From the NCBI GenBank assembly GCA_025929855.1, contig JAICPK010000009.1:1-14352 (forward strand): a DNA stretch of 14,352 bases, read 5' to 3'. The notes under the pieces are model-generated. The model saw only the letters and a program-made list of their open reading frames with translations. It had not been told where the DNA came from and ran no database searches. The DNA comes from Nitrososphaera sp. (lineage in GTDB: Archaea > Thermoproteota > Nitrososphaeria > Nitrososphaerales > Nitrososphaeraceae). Numbering within the stretch: the first letter of the stretch is position 1; each line of letters begins with the position of its first letter. This document shows, one piece after another, positions 1 to 6,461 of the stretch. A program made the translations under genes and the position numbers.

Positions 1-437
1 AGCATTAGGTCTGGACTCCATGCAATCTTCCATTTTTTGTTCTTGGTAAATTCGTCTGCACTTACAATATTGCGTGCGCAGGCAAGGATAAGGCCAAATG
101 CCAAGTCTGCTGTCGCTTCAGCAAGGATGTCTGCAGTATAAGTAACATAGATACCCCTTGCTGTCGCTTCCTTGACGTCGATGTGCTCAAAGCCTGTGCT
201 GTATGAGCTGATGACTTTGAGGTTTGAACCTGCTTTGTCCATTACGTGAGCATCAATCCTGTCAGTCAGCATACACAGAATGCCTGCCTTGCCAGCAACA
301 TTTTTCAATATCTCTTCCCTACCTGGCGGGCGGGGCCTTTTGTTCAGCGTTACTTGACATTCCGTGGAAAGAATAGAAAGGGCAGGCTCTAGTATCCTTC
401 TTGTTAGATAGACCTTGTTCTTCTTCTTCTTGCTCAC
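1..437 (-). CDS. D-2-hydroxyacid dehydrogenase (glyoxylate/hydroxypyruvate reductase-like), N-terminal part, cut by window edge
   Basis: Family enzymes reduce 2-oxo acids such as glyoxylate or hydroxypyruvate with NAD(P)H in the cytosol. About 145 codons are visible and the reading frame runs off position 1. The translation has an N-terminal beta strand (KNKVYLTRRILEP), then LKVISSYSTGFEHIDV, matching the family signature around the substrate-binding loop, then GIYVTYTADILAEATADLAF, matching the conserved GIxVxNTPxxxTEATADLA block. The Rossmann GxGxxG and the catalytic Arg-Glu-His lie beyond the window, so substrate and cofactor cannot be assigned. The start is GTG at 437: the next upstream in-frame stop is TAA at 479-477 and no in-frame ATG lies between. 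An AT-rich stretch at 468-482 could be its TATA box. The N-terminus carries a run of lysines. Phosphoglycerate dehydrogenase is an alternative name; the family is firm, the exact substrate is not. Confidence 0.82.
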   Translation of the reverse strand, partial: MSKKKKNKVYLTRRILEPALSILSTECQVTLNKRPRPPGREEILKNVAGKAGILCMLTDRIDAHVMDKAGSNLKVISSYSTGFEHIDVKEATARGIYVTYTADILAEATADLAFGLILACARNIVSADEFTKNKKWKIAWSPDLM

Positions 438-482
438 GGCACCATTAACACTATCTGCATTTGCATTGCTATTTAATTATAA

Positions 483-581
483 TAGCCCGGCCCAGATTCG
501 AACTGGGGTCAAGGGCTCCAAAGGCCCCTATGCTTGGCCACTACATTCAGCGGAAAAAGAAATTTTTTCCTCCACCGGGCT
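483..581 (-). tRNA. tRNA-Gln (anticodon UUG) with a 26-nt intron in the D arm
   Basis: On the minus strand a complete cloverleaf folds once 26 nt are removed. The acceptor stem is AGCCCGG/CCGGGCT with discriminator A at 483. The T arm is CCCAG-TTCGAAT-CTGGG. The anticodon stem is GGGGC/GCCCT with loop CTTTGGA, giving anticodon TTG at 521-519, which reads CAA. The D arm is GTGT/GCAT after splicing, with GTGGCCAA in its loop. The mature length is 73 nt. CCA is not encoded. The gene lies between the DUF354 gene and the hydroxyacid dehydrogenase, all on the same strand. A TATA-like box lies about 35 bp before the 5' end. Confidence 0.93.
546..571 (-). other. Archaeal tRNA intron (bulge-helix-bulge) between mature positions 10 and 11
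   Basis: Removing 571-546 restores the D stem. The intron folds as GGAAAAA/TTTTTCC closing a short loop. Immediately outside that helix a 3-nt bulge GGA (575-573 side: bases 573, 572, 571), a 4-bp helix CGGT/GCTG that includes two G-U pairs, and a 3-nt bulge AAT (547-545) can be drawn. Cutting after the second base of each bulge gives exactly the intron ends needed for a correct tRNA. This is the motif used by the archaeal splicing endonuclease. The position (D arm) differs from the canonical 37/38 site. The outer exon-exon helix is weak, so this is a relaxed form of the motif. Confidence 0.85.
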
Positions 582-590
582 TCCGGGCTT
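575..590 (-). repeat. Perfect 8-bp tandem duplication of the tRNA 5' end
   Basis: AAGCCCGG occurs twice in direct succession on the minus strand, at 590-583 and 582-575. The second copy provides the first seven bases of tRNA-Gln plus one leader base. The first copy sits in the predicted leader and could equally pair with the 3' strand CCGGGCT of the acceptor stem. Confidence 0.9.
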
Positions 591-612
591 AACTTCAACT
601 ATCTGGGACATA

Positions 613-620
613 CTTATAAT
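613..620 (-). promoter_or_regulatory. TATA-like box for tRNA-Gln, overlapping the stop codon of the DUF354 gene
   Basis: Minus-strand ATTATAAG (plus cttataat) is centred about 35 bp before the mature tRNA 5' end. A start site about 25-27 bp downstream of the box centre would fall near 590, giving a leader of roughly 9 nt that is the duplicated AAGCCCGG. The TAA stop of the upstream gene at 616-614 lies inside the box. Confidence 0.5.
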
Positions 621-1648
621 CTTAAGGCACTAATTATTCTCTCTGTAGGGTCTTCCATACTTCCAAGAATCCGCTCTGCCCTTTTCTTTTGCATCTGTAT
701 ATACGATTCATCAGAGAGCATTTTCATGCCACTCCTTACAAGCGATCTGGAGTTGATGGCTCTCTTGACTAACCCTGATCTGACAAGGTATTTTTCAACG
801 TAAAATTGGATAGGTGCTATTGATATTGTAGGCTTGCCCAGGAGCGCAGCCTCAGCAGTCATTGTGCCGCCTGCCCCCACAAAAAGCTGTGTAGATTTTA
901 TGAGGGTGGTGCCCTCAACCACATCTCTTAGCACCTGCACTTTGTTGCCATAGCGTGATTCTACTTCTGCTATCTGGTCTTCGTATCTGCAGAGTACTAG
1001 AATGTTGGCTGACTGCCATAATTTGGCTACAAAGCTATCGATCATTCTTGTTGTACTAATCTTCTTGTCTGCAATGTATGATGCCTTGCTTTCCTCAAGC
1101 CGAAGAAGGATCATCCTTTTCTCCTGCTTGACTTCCTGTATGTCATCATTATGGTACTTGAGCCATGCTGCCGGATCAAGCGCCCTATAGTGCACAATGT
1201 TCTTCTTTGCTATGCCGTAACCTGACCATGCAGCGTGTGGTATCACCCAAGGGCAATATAACTTGCTTGTCAAGGGTATCGTAAGTTTTGCGACGGCTTC
1301 CGCATGAGGCGAGTCGTTAAAGCAAATATGCCTGATTCCAAGGCCGAAAGCTACCCGTGAGCCCTCTGGTGACGAAAACGTGACCGCCACATCCGGCCCA
1401 AACTGCTTTACGACTTCTGCCAGCTCGTACGTCCTGCGAGCGCCTTGACGCAGTTTATTGTATCTATCAGCTCCGCCATGACTTCCTACGAATGTAAGAC
1501 TGAGCCTCTTGATCCTAGCGAGTTCAACTGCTTCTCTGTATTTTCTTGAGGTGCAAAGAATCTCATGGCCAGAATTGTGCAGCAAGTTGACGGCACGCCT
1601 GAAAAACATCACCTGCTTTGGTGTTAAAATGTCAAACCATATCTTCAA
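614..1648 (-). CDS. DUF354 family protein, GT-B glycosyltransferase-like
   Basis: The protein matches the archaeal DUF354 family, whose fold resembles GT-B enzymes such as MurG and UDP-GlcNAc 2-epimerase; the biochemical role of the family is poorly defined. The N-terminus KIWFDILTPKQVMFFRRAV is the family opening (K-I-W-hydrophobic-D-x-x-x-P-K). The middle has an FSSPEGSRVAFGLGI block and HICFNDSPHAE, typical of the N-terminal Rossmann half. The C-terminal half has LFVGAGGTMTAEAALLGKPTISI, matching the glycine-rich nucleotide-sugar-binding segment that ends in a conserved Glu-Ala-x-x-x-Gly. I take TTG at 1648 as the start (344 aa) because homology begins there; the open frame continues to a GTG at 1696, which would add 16 unrelated residues. 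It is divergent from a sugar-dehydrogenase-like gene, supporting a surface-glycan role. No signal peptide is seen. The exact reaction is unknown. Confidence 0.82.
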   Translation of the reverse strand: MKIWFDILTPKQVMFFRRAVNLLHNSGHEILCTSRKYREAVELARIKRLSLTFVGSHGGADRYNKLRQGARRTYELAEVVKQFGPDVAVTFSSPEGSRVAFGLGIRHICFNDSPHAEAVAKLTIPLTSKLYCPWVIPHAAWSGYGIAKKNIVHYRALDPAAWLKYHNDDIQEVKQEKRMILLRLEESKASYIADKKISTTRMIDSFVAKLWQSANILVLCRYEDQIAEVESRYGNKVQVLRDVVEGTTLIKSTQLFVGAGGTMTAEAALLGKPTISIAPIQFYVEKYLVRSGLVKRAINSRSLVRSGMKMLSDESYIQMQKKRAERILGSMEDPTERIISALRL

Positions 1649-1696
1649 ATATACAATGTAGCTGGTAAACCATTGGAAAAACCTTTTGTAGACCAC

Positions 1697-2917
1697 GTGA
1701 GGTATATACGGAGGGATGAAAGGGGGAGCTCAGTCTACACTTTGAGTGCTACTTCTTCCTCTTCTTCTAGTACTGCTTCTGTTGCAGTATATGGCTTGAG
1801 CACTGAAGGATATAGAATAGCTTCCTCGATAGCCATAAACGGCTCCAAGGTTTCATTAATCGACGAATCAGTCAGAATGGCCATTGTGCTCAAGCCAGAT
1901 ATAGCAAGGACGTACCCAAATGTTAGCTCGCTTATGGAAGATGAGCCTCTCCTTGATCTACAGCCTATTGACATTGCGATAAGCAATGCCTCATACGTCT
2001 ATTTTGCTCCCAGAATAAGGAAAGTCGGCCCAGACGTCAAAAGTGACGTTATGACAAAGTTCAAGGATGCCATCAAGGCTCTCAAGCAGGGTGCCTCTTT
2101 AATCTATATGCTTCCGACAGGAGTAGGTGGCAACAATGAAAACATTGCCCTTATAGAGCACATGACAGGAATGACTGTTGAGAAGGATGTATCGTATTAT
2201 TACCTCCCCATGAGCACTATTACTACAGCTAGTTCTGAGACTCTGATAGGGTCAGTAAAAGCTAAACACGATAATCATATTTCCAAGATGCTATACGACC
2301 CGGACACGCGTCGCAGGTTGAAATTTGTAGACATTAATTCAGCCGAGCTAGTGCATGTCATAAAAACGTTGAGCCACTACTCTGGGATGGCCAGCATCCT
2401 TGAAATTTGCAAAAAGGCCACTGACAACAATATCCTCAGTGAATTGATGCGCAGCACATTCGCCGACCTCTATATCGATGATGTGACAAGTGGACTATAT
2501 GACCTCCGAATAATAGGGTCGTCGCTTGACGGCACAGGGCCACTGATGTATCTCGTCAACGGTAGCATTAAGAGTGTAGATGGGTACGTCAAGTTTCTTG
2601 TTGACCAAATACGGGCAACATTGAAAAAGCGCGACCTTAAGGCAAGCAGAACAAAAGTGGCAATAGCATGGACACTTGATCCGCATGAAATGAGAGGGGA
2701 CAGGATAGAGCTGCTCTCCTCATTTGAGACAAAGATCAAAGACTATATTAGTGATGTAGAGCGGCACCAAGGGCATACGTTTGACCTATATCACACAGAC
2801 AAGACAACTATCGTCATTGCGTGCTCCAAGACAGACTTTGAAAAGGTAATATCAAAGAATATGGCAAACCAGGAGTTTATAGTCATAAAGGCAAACCCAC
2901 TTTGCGAAACAGTGTAG
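1697..2917 (+). CDS. Nucleotide-sugar dehydrogenase-like protein, apparently without catalytic residues
   Basis: The layout resembles UDP-glucose/UDP-ManNAc dehydrogenases. It has an N-terminal Rossmann start VAVYGLSTEGYRIASSIAINGSKVSLIDES, with the GLGYVG motif reduced to GLSTEG. A LIYMLPTGVGG segment stands where S-T-V-P-x-G-T-T is expected. A central helix AELVHVIKTLSHYSGMASI matches the family A-E-L-x-K-L-x-x-N, with His220 in place of the catalytic Lys. A stretch LDGTGPLMYL near 277-286 stands where GxGGxCxxxD should hold the catalytic Cys. The C-terminal part (from about 320) resembles the UDP-binding domain. The length (406 aa from this GTG) fits the family. Starts are uncertain: TTG 1673, GTG 1697 and TTG 1742 are all possible; the last would follow a GGGGGAG stretch and a TATA-like GTATATAC at 1702-1709. 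A serine-rich linker precedes the Rossmann part. cutA follows 35 bp downstream. Assignment is by eye and remote. Confidence 0.55.
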   Translation: MRYIRRDERGSSVYTLSATSSSSSSTASVAVYGLSTEGYRIASSIAINGSKVSLIDESVRMAIVLKPDIARTYPNVSSLMEDEPLLDLQPIDIAISNASYVYFAPRIRKVGPDVKSDVMTKFKDAIKALKQGASLIYMLPTGVGGNNENIALIEHMTGMTVEKDVSYYYLPMSTITTASSETLIGSVKAKHDNHISKMLYDPDTRRRLKFVDINSAELVHVIKTLSHYSGMASILEICKKATDNNILSELMRSTFADLYIDDVTSGLYDLRIIGSSLDGTGPLMYLVNGSIKSVDGYVKFLVDQIRATLKKRDLKASRTKVAIAWTLDPHEMRGDRIELLSSFETKIKDYISDVERHQGHTFDLYHTDKTTIVIACSKTDFEKVISKNMANQEFIVIKANPLCETV

Positions 2918-2952
2918 GAATAATTAATTGCATTAGAAGCAATATGTGAAAT

Positions 2953-3306
2953 ATGGCTAGCACTGGAGTCATAATCCTGTCAACGTTTCCAAGCGAAGAG
3001 TTGGCCGCGCGGGTTGCTCACCTGGTCGTCAGCGCAAAGTTATGTGCCTGTGTCAATTTCACTGAGATCCGGTCAATTTACTCCTGGCATGGAAAGGTAG
3101 AGGATCAGCATGAATTCATTGTACTTTTCAAAGCAACTTCAAAATCGGCAAAAAAACTCAAGGCTGAAATTGTAAGACTTCATCCATATGAAGTGCCGGA
3201 GATAGTAGAACTTAAAATGAGCAATGTATCGAAGTCCTATCTGTCATGGCTCGCTGCAGAATCAATGTATCGCGTAGCGAAGAAGCGCCACAATGCCGCC
3301 AAGTGA
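2953..3306 (+). CDS. cutA: CutA-family protein (divalent-cation tolerance)
   Basis: The protein is 117 aa, the usual size for CutA1, a trimeric ferredoxin-like-fold protein. Family landmarks are visible in order: VIILSTFPSEELAARVAHLVVSAKLCACVN at the N-terminus (the family LVTxPxxExAxxIAxxLVExxLAACVN), IRSIYSWHGKVEDQHEFIVLFKA in the middle, then LHPYEVPEIVELKM, matching the conserved HPYExPEI motif, and SYLSWLAAES near the C-terminus. Bacterial relatives were linked to copper tolerance, but the molecular role is still debated, so the name describes the family only. The ATG follows the sugar-dehydrogenase-like gene by 35 bp, so they may be co-transcribed. Its last 45 bp overlap the end of pelota on the other strand. 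Confidence 0.93.
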   Translation: MASTGVIILSTFPSEELAARVAHLVVSAKLCACVNFTEIRSIYSWHGKVEDQHEFIVLFKATSKSAKKLKAEIVRLHPYEVPEIVELKMSNVSKSYLSWLAAESMYRVAKKRHNAAK

Positions 3307-4323
3307 CGAGATACGCAGGCCAATATCCGTCGATGAGTCAACAGCAAACATCTTTGCTCCATAACTTTCAATCAAATTGAGTAATTTGACTATCTCCTCT
3401 TCATTTTCGGTCCTGAAAATGGAATCGGAGAATACCACCGCCTCTATTGCCTTCAATCCAGCTGCATTTGATACTTCGTTCATCCCTATCGCAAATTTTG
3501 CCTCCCCTCTGTTCACCATCAACATTACCATGTCCAGTATTGAAGATACCTCAGCTAGCTTGCTTGTGCTCATGATCTGCTTCATTGCTGCTGAGCGGAG
3601 GAATACAAATATCCCATCCTCGCCTGCTACATCTATACCCTCAACAATGTGCACCCTGTCCTTTAGGATATACTGCCTGCTCACCAATATATTGAAGAAC
3701 CTACGTCTGCTTTCCCCTGGACCAAATATGATGACCTTGTCATTTTCACAAATTATTGAAGAGACAGTCTTGGCGATGTCTACAAAGTAAGTCTCAATGT
3801 TAGGATTTTTCGTCTGATAGCGCTTGCCGCTCTGGCCAGAATAGATGTTTGGTATCACTTTAACATGAGTGCCTGACACCTTGGCAACGGCTGCTTCCTG
3901 TGTATCTATTGCCACTAGAATAAAGTTGAAGTTGCTAACAGACCGCTTTAACATCCTAATCTCAACATCCAGCCACCTTCTCCCCTTGTCTATTGTTGCC
4001 ATGTCTCCTGCATGTATAGAAAGCGAGTGGTGAGTCCCTTTTGGTACCATTTCGTTGTCTGTATCTGTGATGATGCCAGATATCCTTAGCCTATCAACTG
4101 CCGAGTCAAGCTTGCTCTGGTCTACTTTGATAGCAATACGCACCTTGACGCGTTCACCCTTATCCGGCCGGCCATATTCCTTGACCTGCTTGACTAGACG
4201 AGTACTGTCTGCAATGATTCGATCACCCTTCTCTATGATACGGCGCAAGGTAAAGAGGTCATCTGCATCTTCAGGGATTATAAAAAAAGCATTGTTTGAC
4301 GTGCCGCTTGGCTTTACTATCAT
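3262..4323 (-). CDS. pelA: Archaeal Pelota (aPelota), ribosome rescue factor
   Basis: Pelota resembles release factor eRF1 and, with aEF1A or ABCE1, splits ribosomes stalled without a stop codon. The 353 aa length is typical. The N-terminal Sm-like domain (about 1-130) begins IVKPSGTSNNAFFIIPEDADDLFTLRRIIEKGDRI and contains SGIITDTDNEMVPKGTHHSL. The middle domain (about 131-255) has NFILVAIDTQEAAVAKV and VIIFGPGESRRRFFNIL. The C-terminal domain has KFAIGMNEVSNAAGLKAIEA and ends GLRISSLGGIVALLRYAIH, matching the usual Pelota ending with G-x-Q/L-L-x-x-x-G-I-x-A-x-L-R-Y. No GGQ motif is present, as expected for Pelota rather than aRF1. The ATG overlaps the stop of the upstream unknown gene as ATGA, so translation is probably coupled. 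It ends inside cutA on the other strand. Confidence 0.95.
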   Translation of the reverse strand: MIVKPSGTSNNAFFIIPEDADDLFTLRRIIEKGDRIIADSTRLVKQVKEYGRPDKGERVKVRIAIKVDQSKLDSAVDRLRISGIITDTDNEMVPKGTHHSLSIHAGDMATIDKGRRWLDVEIRMLKRSVSNFNFILVAIDTQEAAVAKVSGTHVKVIPNIYSGQSGKRYQTKNPNIETYFVDIAKTVSSIICENDKVIIFGPGESRRRFFNILVSRQYILKDRVHIVEGIDVAGEDGIFVFLRSAAMKQIMSTSKLAEVSSILDMVMLMVNRGEAKFAIGMNEVSNAAGLKAIEAVVFSDSIFRTENEEEIVKLLNLIESYGAKMFAVDSSTDIGLRISSLGGIVALLRYAIH

Positions 4324-4793
4324 ACTGTCTTTTCGCTTGCAGTTACAGCAGACGATGAATCTTGGTCTTGCTGCTGTTGATTTTGGATCAATTTCAAATA
4401 ATTGTCAACCCATTCCTGTGTCAGTACACCTGATTCAACTAGGTTGACTAGGGCATTTGGTGATGCAAAGCCTTGTACCTTACCTATTCGTCTACGAGTC
4501 TGCCTCCACTTTAGCTGAGTGTTGCCGCTCTTTGATGAATAAATAATGCCAAGGATTTCCTTTGCATTTACAAACGTCATCTCCCTTATTTTCTTCAGTG
4601 TAACCTTATCCGCAGCCTCAATATAGATTGCTCCAGGGCCCTCTTCGCGCTCTGGAAATACTTCATAATCGCGCAGATAGCTTTCAGGTATGAAGGACCT
4701 GCAGGTGCTTATGATGATAAACTTTCTAAAACTCTCTAATGAAGCTGTAGTTTCTATTTTAACCAATGTAGATGTATAAAAGCCATCAGCCAT
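4320..4793 (-). CDS. Unknown protein translationally coupled to pelota
   Basis: I do not recognise a named family. The protein is 157 aa and starts ATG at 4793. The first 110 residues read as a compact alpha/beta domain: strand STLVKIETTA, helix LESFRKFIII, then acidic loops and KVTLKKIREM. A basic stretch KWRQTRRRIGKVQGF (about 98-112) could bind RNA. A helical part follows (PNALVNLVESGVLTQEWVDNYLKLIQ), and the C-terminus is a low-complexity tail rich in Q and S (QQQQDQDSSS). No membrane segment or signal peptide is seen. The stop overlaps the pelota ATG as ATGA, which favours a job connected with ribosomes or mRNA surveillance; that is inference from position alone. It lies 127 bp downstream of the DtxR-type gene on the same strand. 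Confidence 0.75.
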   Translation of the reverse strand: MADGFYTSTLVKIETTASLESFRKFIIISTCRSFIPESYLRDYEVFPEREEGPGAIYIEAADKVTLKKIREMTFVNAKEILGIIYSSKSGNTQLKWRQTRRRIGKVQGFASPNALVNLVESGVLTQEWVDNYLKLIQNQQQQDQDSSSAVTASEKTV

Positions 4794-4920
4794 TTATCAA
4801 GTTTTGTGAGATGCAAGAGAGTGGACAAACTCCTCACTCAAGATCTCCTTCACCAACTCAGTAGGGCTATCTAGTCATCGCTTGTCCACACCAAAAATGA
4901 GGGATTCCAAGAATAAAAAT

Positions 4921-5391
4921 CTACGAACAGCACTTGCCATTTGGAATTTTGTGGCCGTGAGGGCACCTCCGTGGATGCTTCAAGAGTGTGCACAATGCAT
5001 CTGTGAACATATCCTTCATATGATGTTCTATCCCACAGATCATTTCCTCATCTACCTCTATTTTGAGAGCGTCCTTCATTAGGACCTCAAGCAGCCTGGT
5101 GTTTCGCATCATCTTCCTGCCAATGTGTTCTCCTTCTGTAGTCATTTCCACACTGCCTTTGCTGTAGCGCACAAATTGGGATATGTTCAACTTGCGTAAC
5201 ATTTGGACAACAGATGGCTGAGTGACATTTAGAAGTTTGGCTATTGAGCTCACCTTAACTTCCTCGCCTCTTTCGCGAATATACCAAATTGCTTTCAGAT
5301 ACATCTCAATATGCTCAGACTCTGCTGTCCCGACATACAGCTCTTCATCTTTGGTTACTTGCTGTTTTTTCCTCGCAACGACGGACTCCAC
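4921..5391 (-). CDS. DtxR/MntR-family metal-dependent transcriptional regulator
   Basis: These dimeric repressors bind DNA when loaded with Fe(II) or Mn(II). The N-terminal winged helix is clear: SEHIEMYLKAIWYIRERGEEVKVSSIAKLLNVTQPSVVQMLRKL, matching the family E-x-Y-L-x-x-I ... V-x-x-x-I-A-x-x-L-x-V-x-x-x-S-V motif. The dimerisation and metal-binding part follows: TRLLEVLMKDALKIEVDEEMICGIEHHMKDMFTDAL, in which Cys, Glu and two His (C-x-x-E-H-H-M) are the expected ligands. The C-terminus CPHGHKIPNGKCC has three Cys and two His, typical of the short archaeal forms; no SH3-like domain follows. I chose GTG at 5391 (156 aa); the frame stays open to a start at 5523, but those 44 residues would overlap the TrmB gene and look unrelated to the family. 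The DNA targets are not visible. Confidence 0.88.
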   Translation of the reverse strand: MESVVARKKQQVTKDEELYVGTAESEHIEMYLKAIWYIRERGEEVKVSSIAKLLNVTQPSVVQMLRKLNISQFVRYSKGSVEMTTEGEHIGRKMMRNTRLLEVLMKDALKIEVDEEMICGIEHHMKDMFTDALCTLLKHPRRCPHGHKIPNGKCCS

Positions 5392-5452
5392 AGTGGTTAT
5401 TCTGTTCTCGCCAAACTGTATTAACCTTATCTGCACATGTATAACGCCGTTT

Positions 5453-6235
5453 TTACCTGGGATGCTTCTTCTCGCCAGCGTCTCCCCATAGGTATTGGAA
5501 ATAACCTTTTGCAAAGCCTGCAAGGCCTGCGTGGTCAGCCCAAATGGCTATCGGTTCAAAGCTACCGTTCTCGCCAGTGCCTTCTCCAAGTAATATCACG
5601 ACATGTTTTGCATCGCCTATTATGCCGCCTCCAAAAAGACCATCCTTAAGTCTTACGTCTGCTACCCTTGATAGTGTTTTAACCGTGTCAGGGCTTATCT
5701 TGGCAGATGCAAGGATGTTTATCTTGACTGCTCCTCTGTCGTGCAGGGTTCTGAGCTCCGGCTGGAGTGGCTTGGCTATGTCCACTGCAACAAAAGGTAG
5801 CGCGACCAGCAGTTCTTGCTGCACATTCTGGATTATCTCATTGACCTTGGCGATTATGTTATAGACTCCTCTTGCGACCCATATCTCAGGCCTCTCCTTC
5901 ATACCGCTTTTTGTATACATTGGCATCAACTCATTTACGATAGTACTCTGACTCTCGCGGAAGTTGTTCTCATGGCGTGTCCTCATGATTCCAAGAGCTG
6001 TAGAAGGCGATTTGGGGAAAAACTTTTGCGGCCTAGAGCTGCCTGATTCAAGCCATCCTTTCTCTTCCAGGCTGTTGAGGACTTCATAGATCTTCGAGTA
6101 TGGAACCCCTGATTTTTTTGAAATGTCTGCGGCAGTCATAGATCCTCTGTCAAGCAGTGAAAGGTAAACACGTATCTCATAACCTGTCAAGCCAAGGTTT
6201 TCCATCGCCTTCCTTGACCTGTCGCTAATACTCAC
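5453..6235 (-). CDS. TrmB-family transcriptional regulator with a C-terminal sensor domain
   Basis: The N-terminal helix-turn-helix (residues about 10-75) is ENLGLTGYEIRVYLSLLDRG, then SMTAADISKKSGVPYSKIYEVLNSLEEKGWLE, the TrmB signature L-G-L-T-x-Y-E-x-x-x-Y-x-x-L and VPxxKIYEVLxxLxxKGxL. A helical linker follows (TRHENNFRESQSTIVNELMPM), then a second half (about 110-260) with repeated beta-alpha units such as ELLVALPFVAV and INILASAKIS, like the PLD-like domain of TrmB proteins. The family ligand is a sugar in characterised members; here it is unknown. The start is GTG at 6235, which sits about 27 bp from a TATA-like box and so would be leaderless; ATG at codon 11 is an alternative. It is divergent from the Tes-like gene and 61 bp ahead of the DtxR-type gene, so the minus-strand operon may begin here. 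Confidence 0.9.
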   Translation of the reverse strand: MSISDRSRKAMENLGLTGYEIRVYLSLLDRGSMTAADISKKSGVPYSKIYEVLNSLEEKGWLESGSSRPQKFFPKSPSTALGIMRTRHENNFRESQSTIVNELMPMYTKSGMKERPEIWVARGVYNIIAKVNEIIQNVQQELLVALPFVAVDIAKPLQPELRTLHDRGAVKINILASAKISPDTVKTLSRVADVRLKDGLFGGGIIGDAKHVVILLGEGTGENGSFEPIAIWADHAGLAGFAKGYFQYLWGDAGEKKHPR

Positions 6236-6258
6236 TTCCTCTCAGACTGGGCACTATG

Positions 6259-6266
6259 ATATATTT
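6259..6266 (-). promoter_or_regulatory. TATA-like box for the trmB-type gene
   Basis: Minus-strand AAATATAT lies centred about 27 bp before the GTG start at 6235, predicting a leaderless transcript. A second AT-rich stretch (TTTAAAAAGC) lies at 6270-6279, just upstream. Confidence 0.5.
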
Positions 6267-6290
6267 TTTGCTTTTTAAATGTATGTGCAC

Positions 6291-6308
6291 TTGTCAGTAA
6301 AGTGACAA
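6291..6308. promoter_or_regulatory. Inverted repeat TTGTCA-N6-TGACAA, candidate operator
   Basis: The two 6-bp arms are perfect and are separated by GTAAAG. The site lies in the divergent region, about 25 bp upstream of the TATA box of the trmB-type gene and about 155 bp upstream of the TATA box of the Tes-like gene. A second pairing, CACTT (6288-6292) with AAGTG (6300-6304), overlaps it, and GTGCAC at 6285-6290 is itself palindromic. The symmetry suits a dimeric winged-helix regulator such as the adjacent TrmB; binding is inferred only. Confidence 0.4.
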
Positions 6309-6461
6309 CACCACCCACGTCCTGAGGTTTAAAAAGGTTAGCGCTTTCTCTAAAGAGAGGAGATTCACACTATTACCTCCTTCGTATGTGGAACTTGACT
6401 GTTTCTCGAAAATCAAGCATGATTATAAACCTATTCATCACCGTAGGAATTAGTAAGTTAG

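Noticed and set aside
575..590. Attachment site of an integrated element at the tRNA
   Set aside because: The duplication is a short tandem copy at the 5' end, with no integrase gene or distant second copy in the window.
1753..1800. Serine-codon-rich TCT/TCC tract as a microsatellite
   Set aside because: It is in frame and encodes a short Ser-rich linker with mixed codons; no perfect repeat unit.
3377..3790. 137-codon plus-strand open frame inside pelota
   Set aside because: It is antisense to a clearly recognised Pelota gene and shows no family motif; it is a shadow frame.
5392..5523. Longer DtxR start at 5523
   Set aside because: It would add 44 residues unlike the family and overlap the TrmB coding end by 71 bp; the GTG at 5391 is closer to the expected N-terminus.
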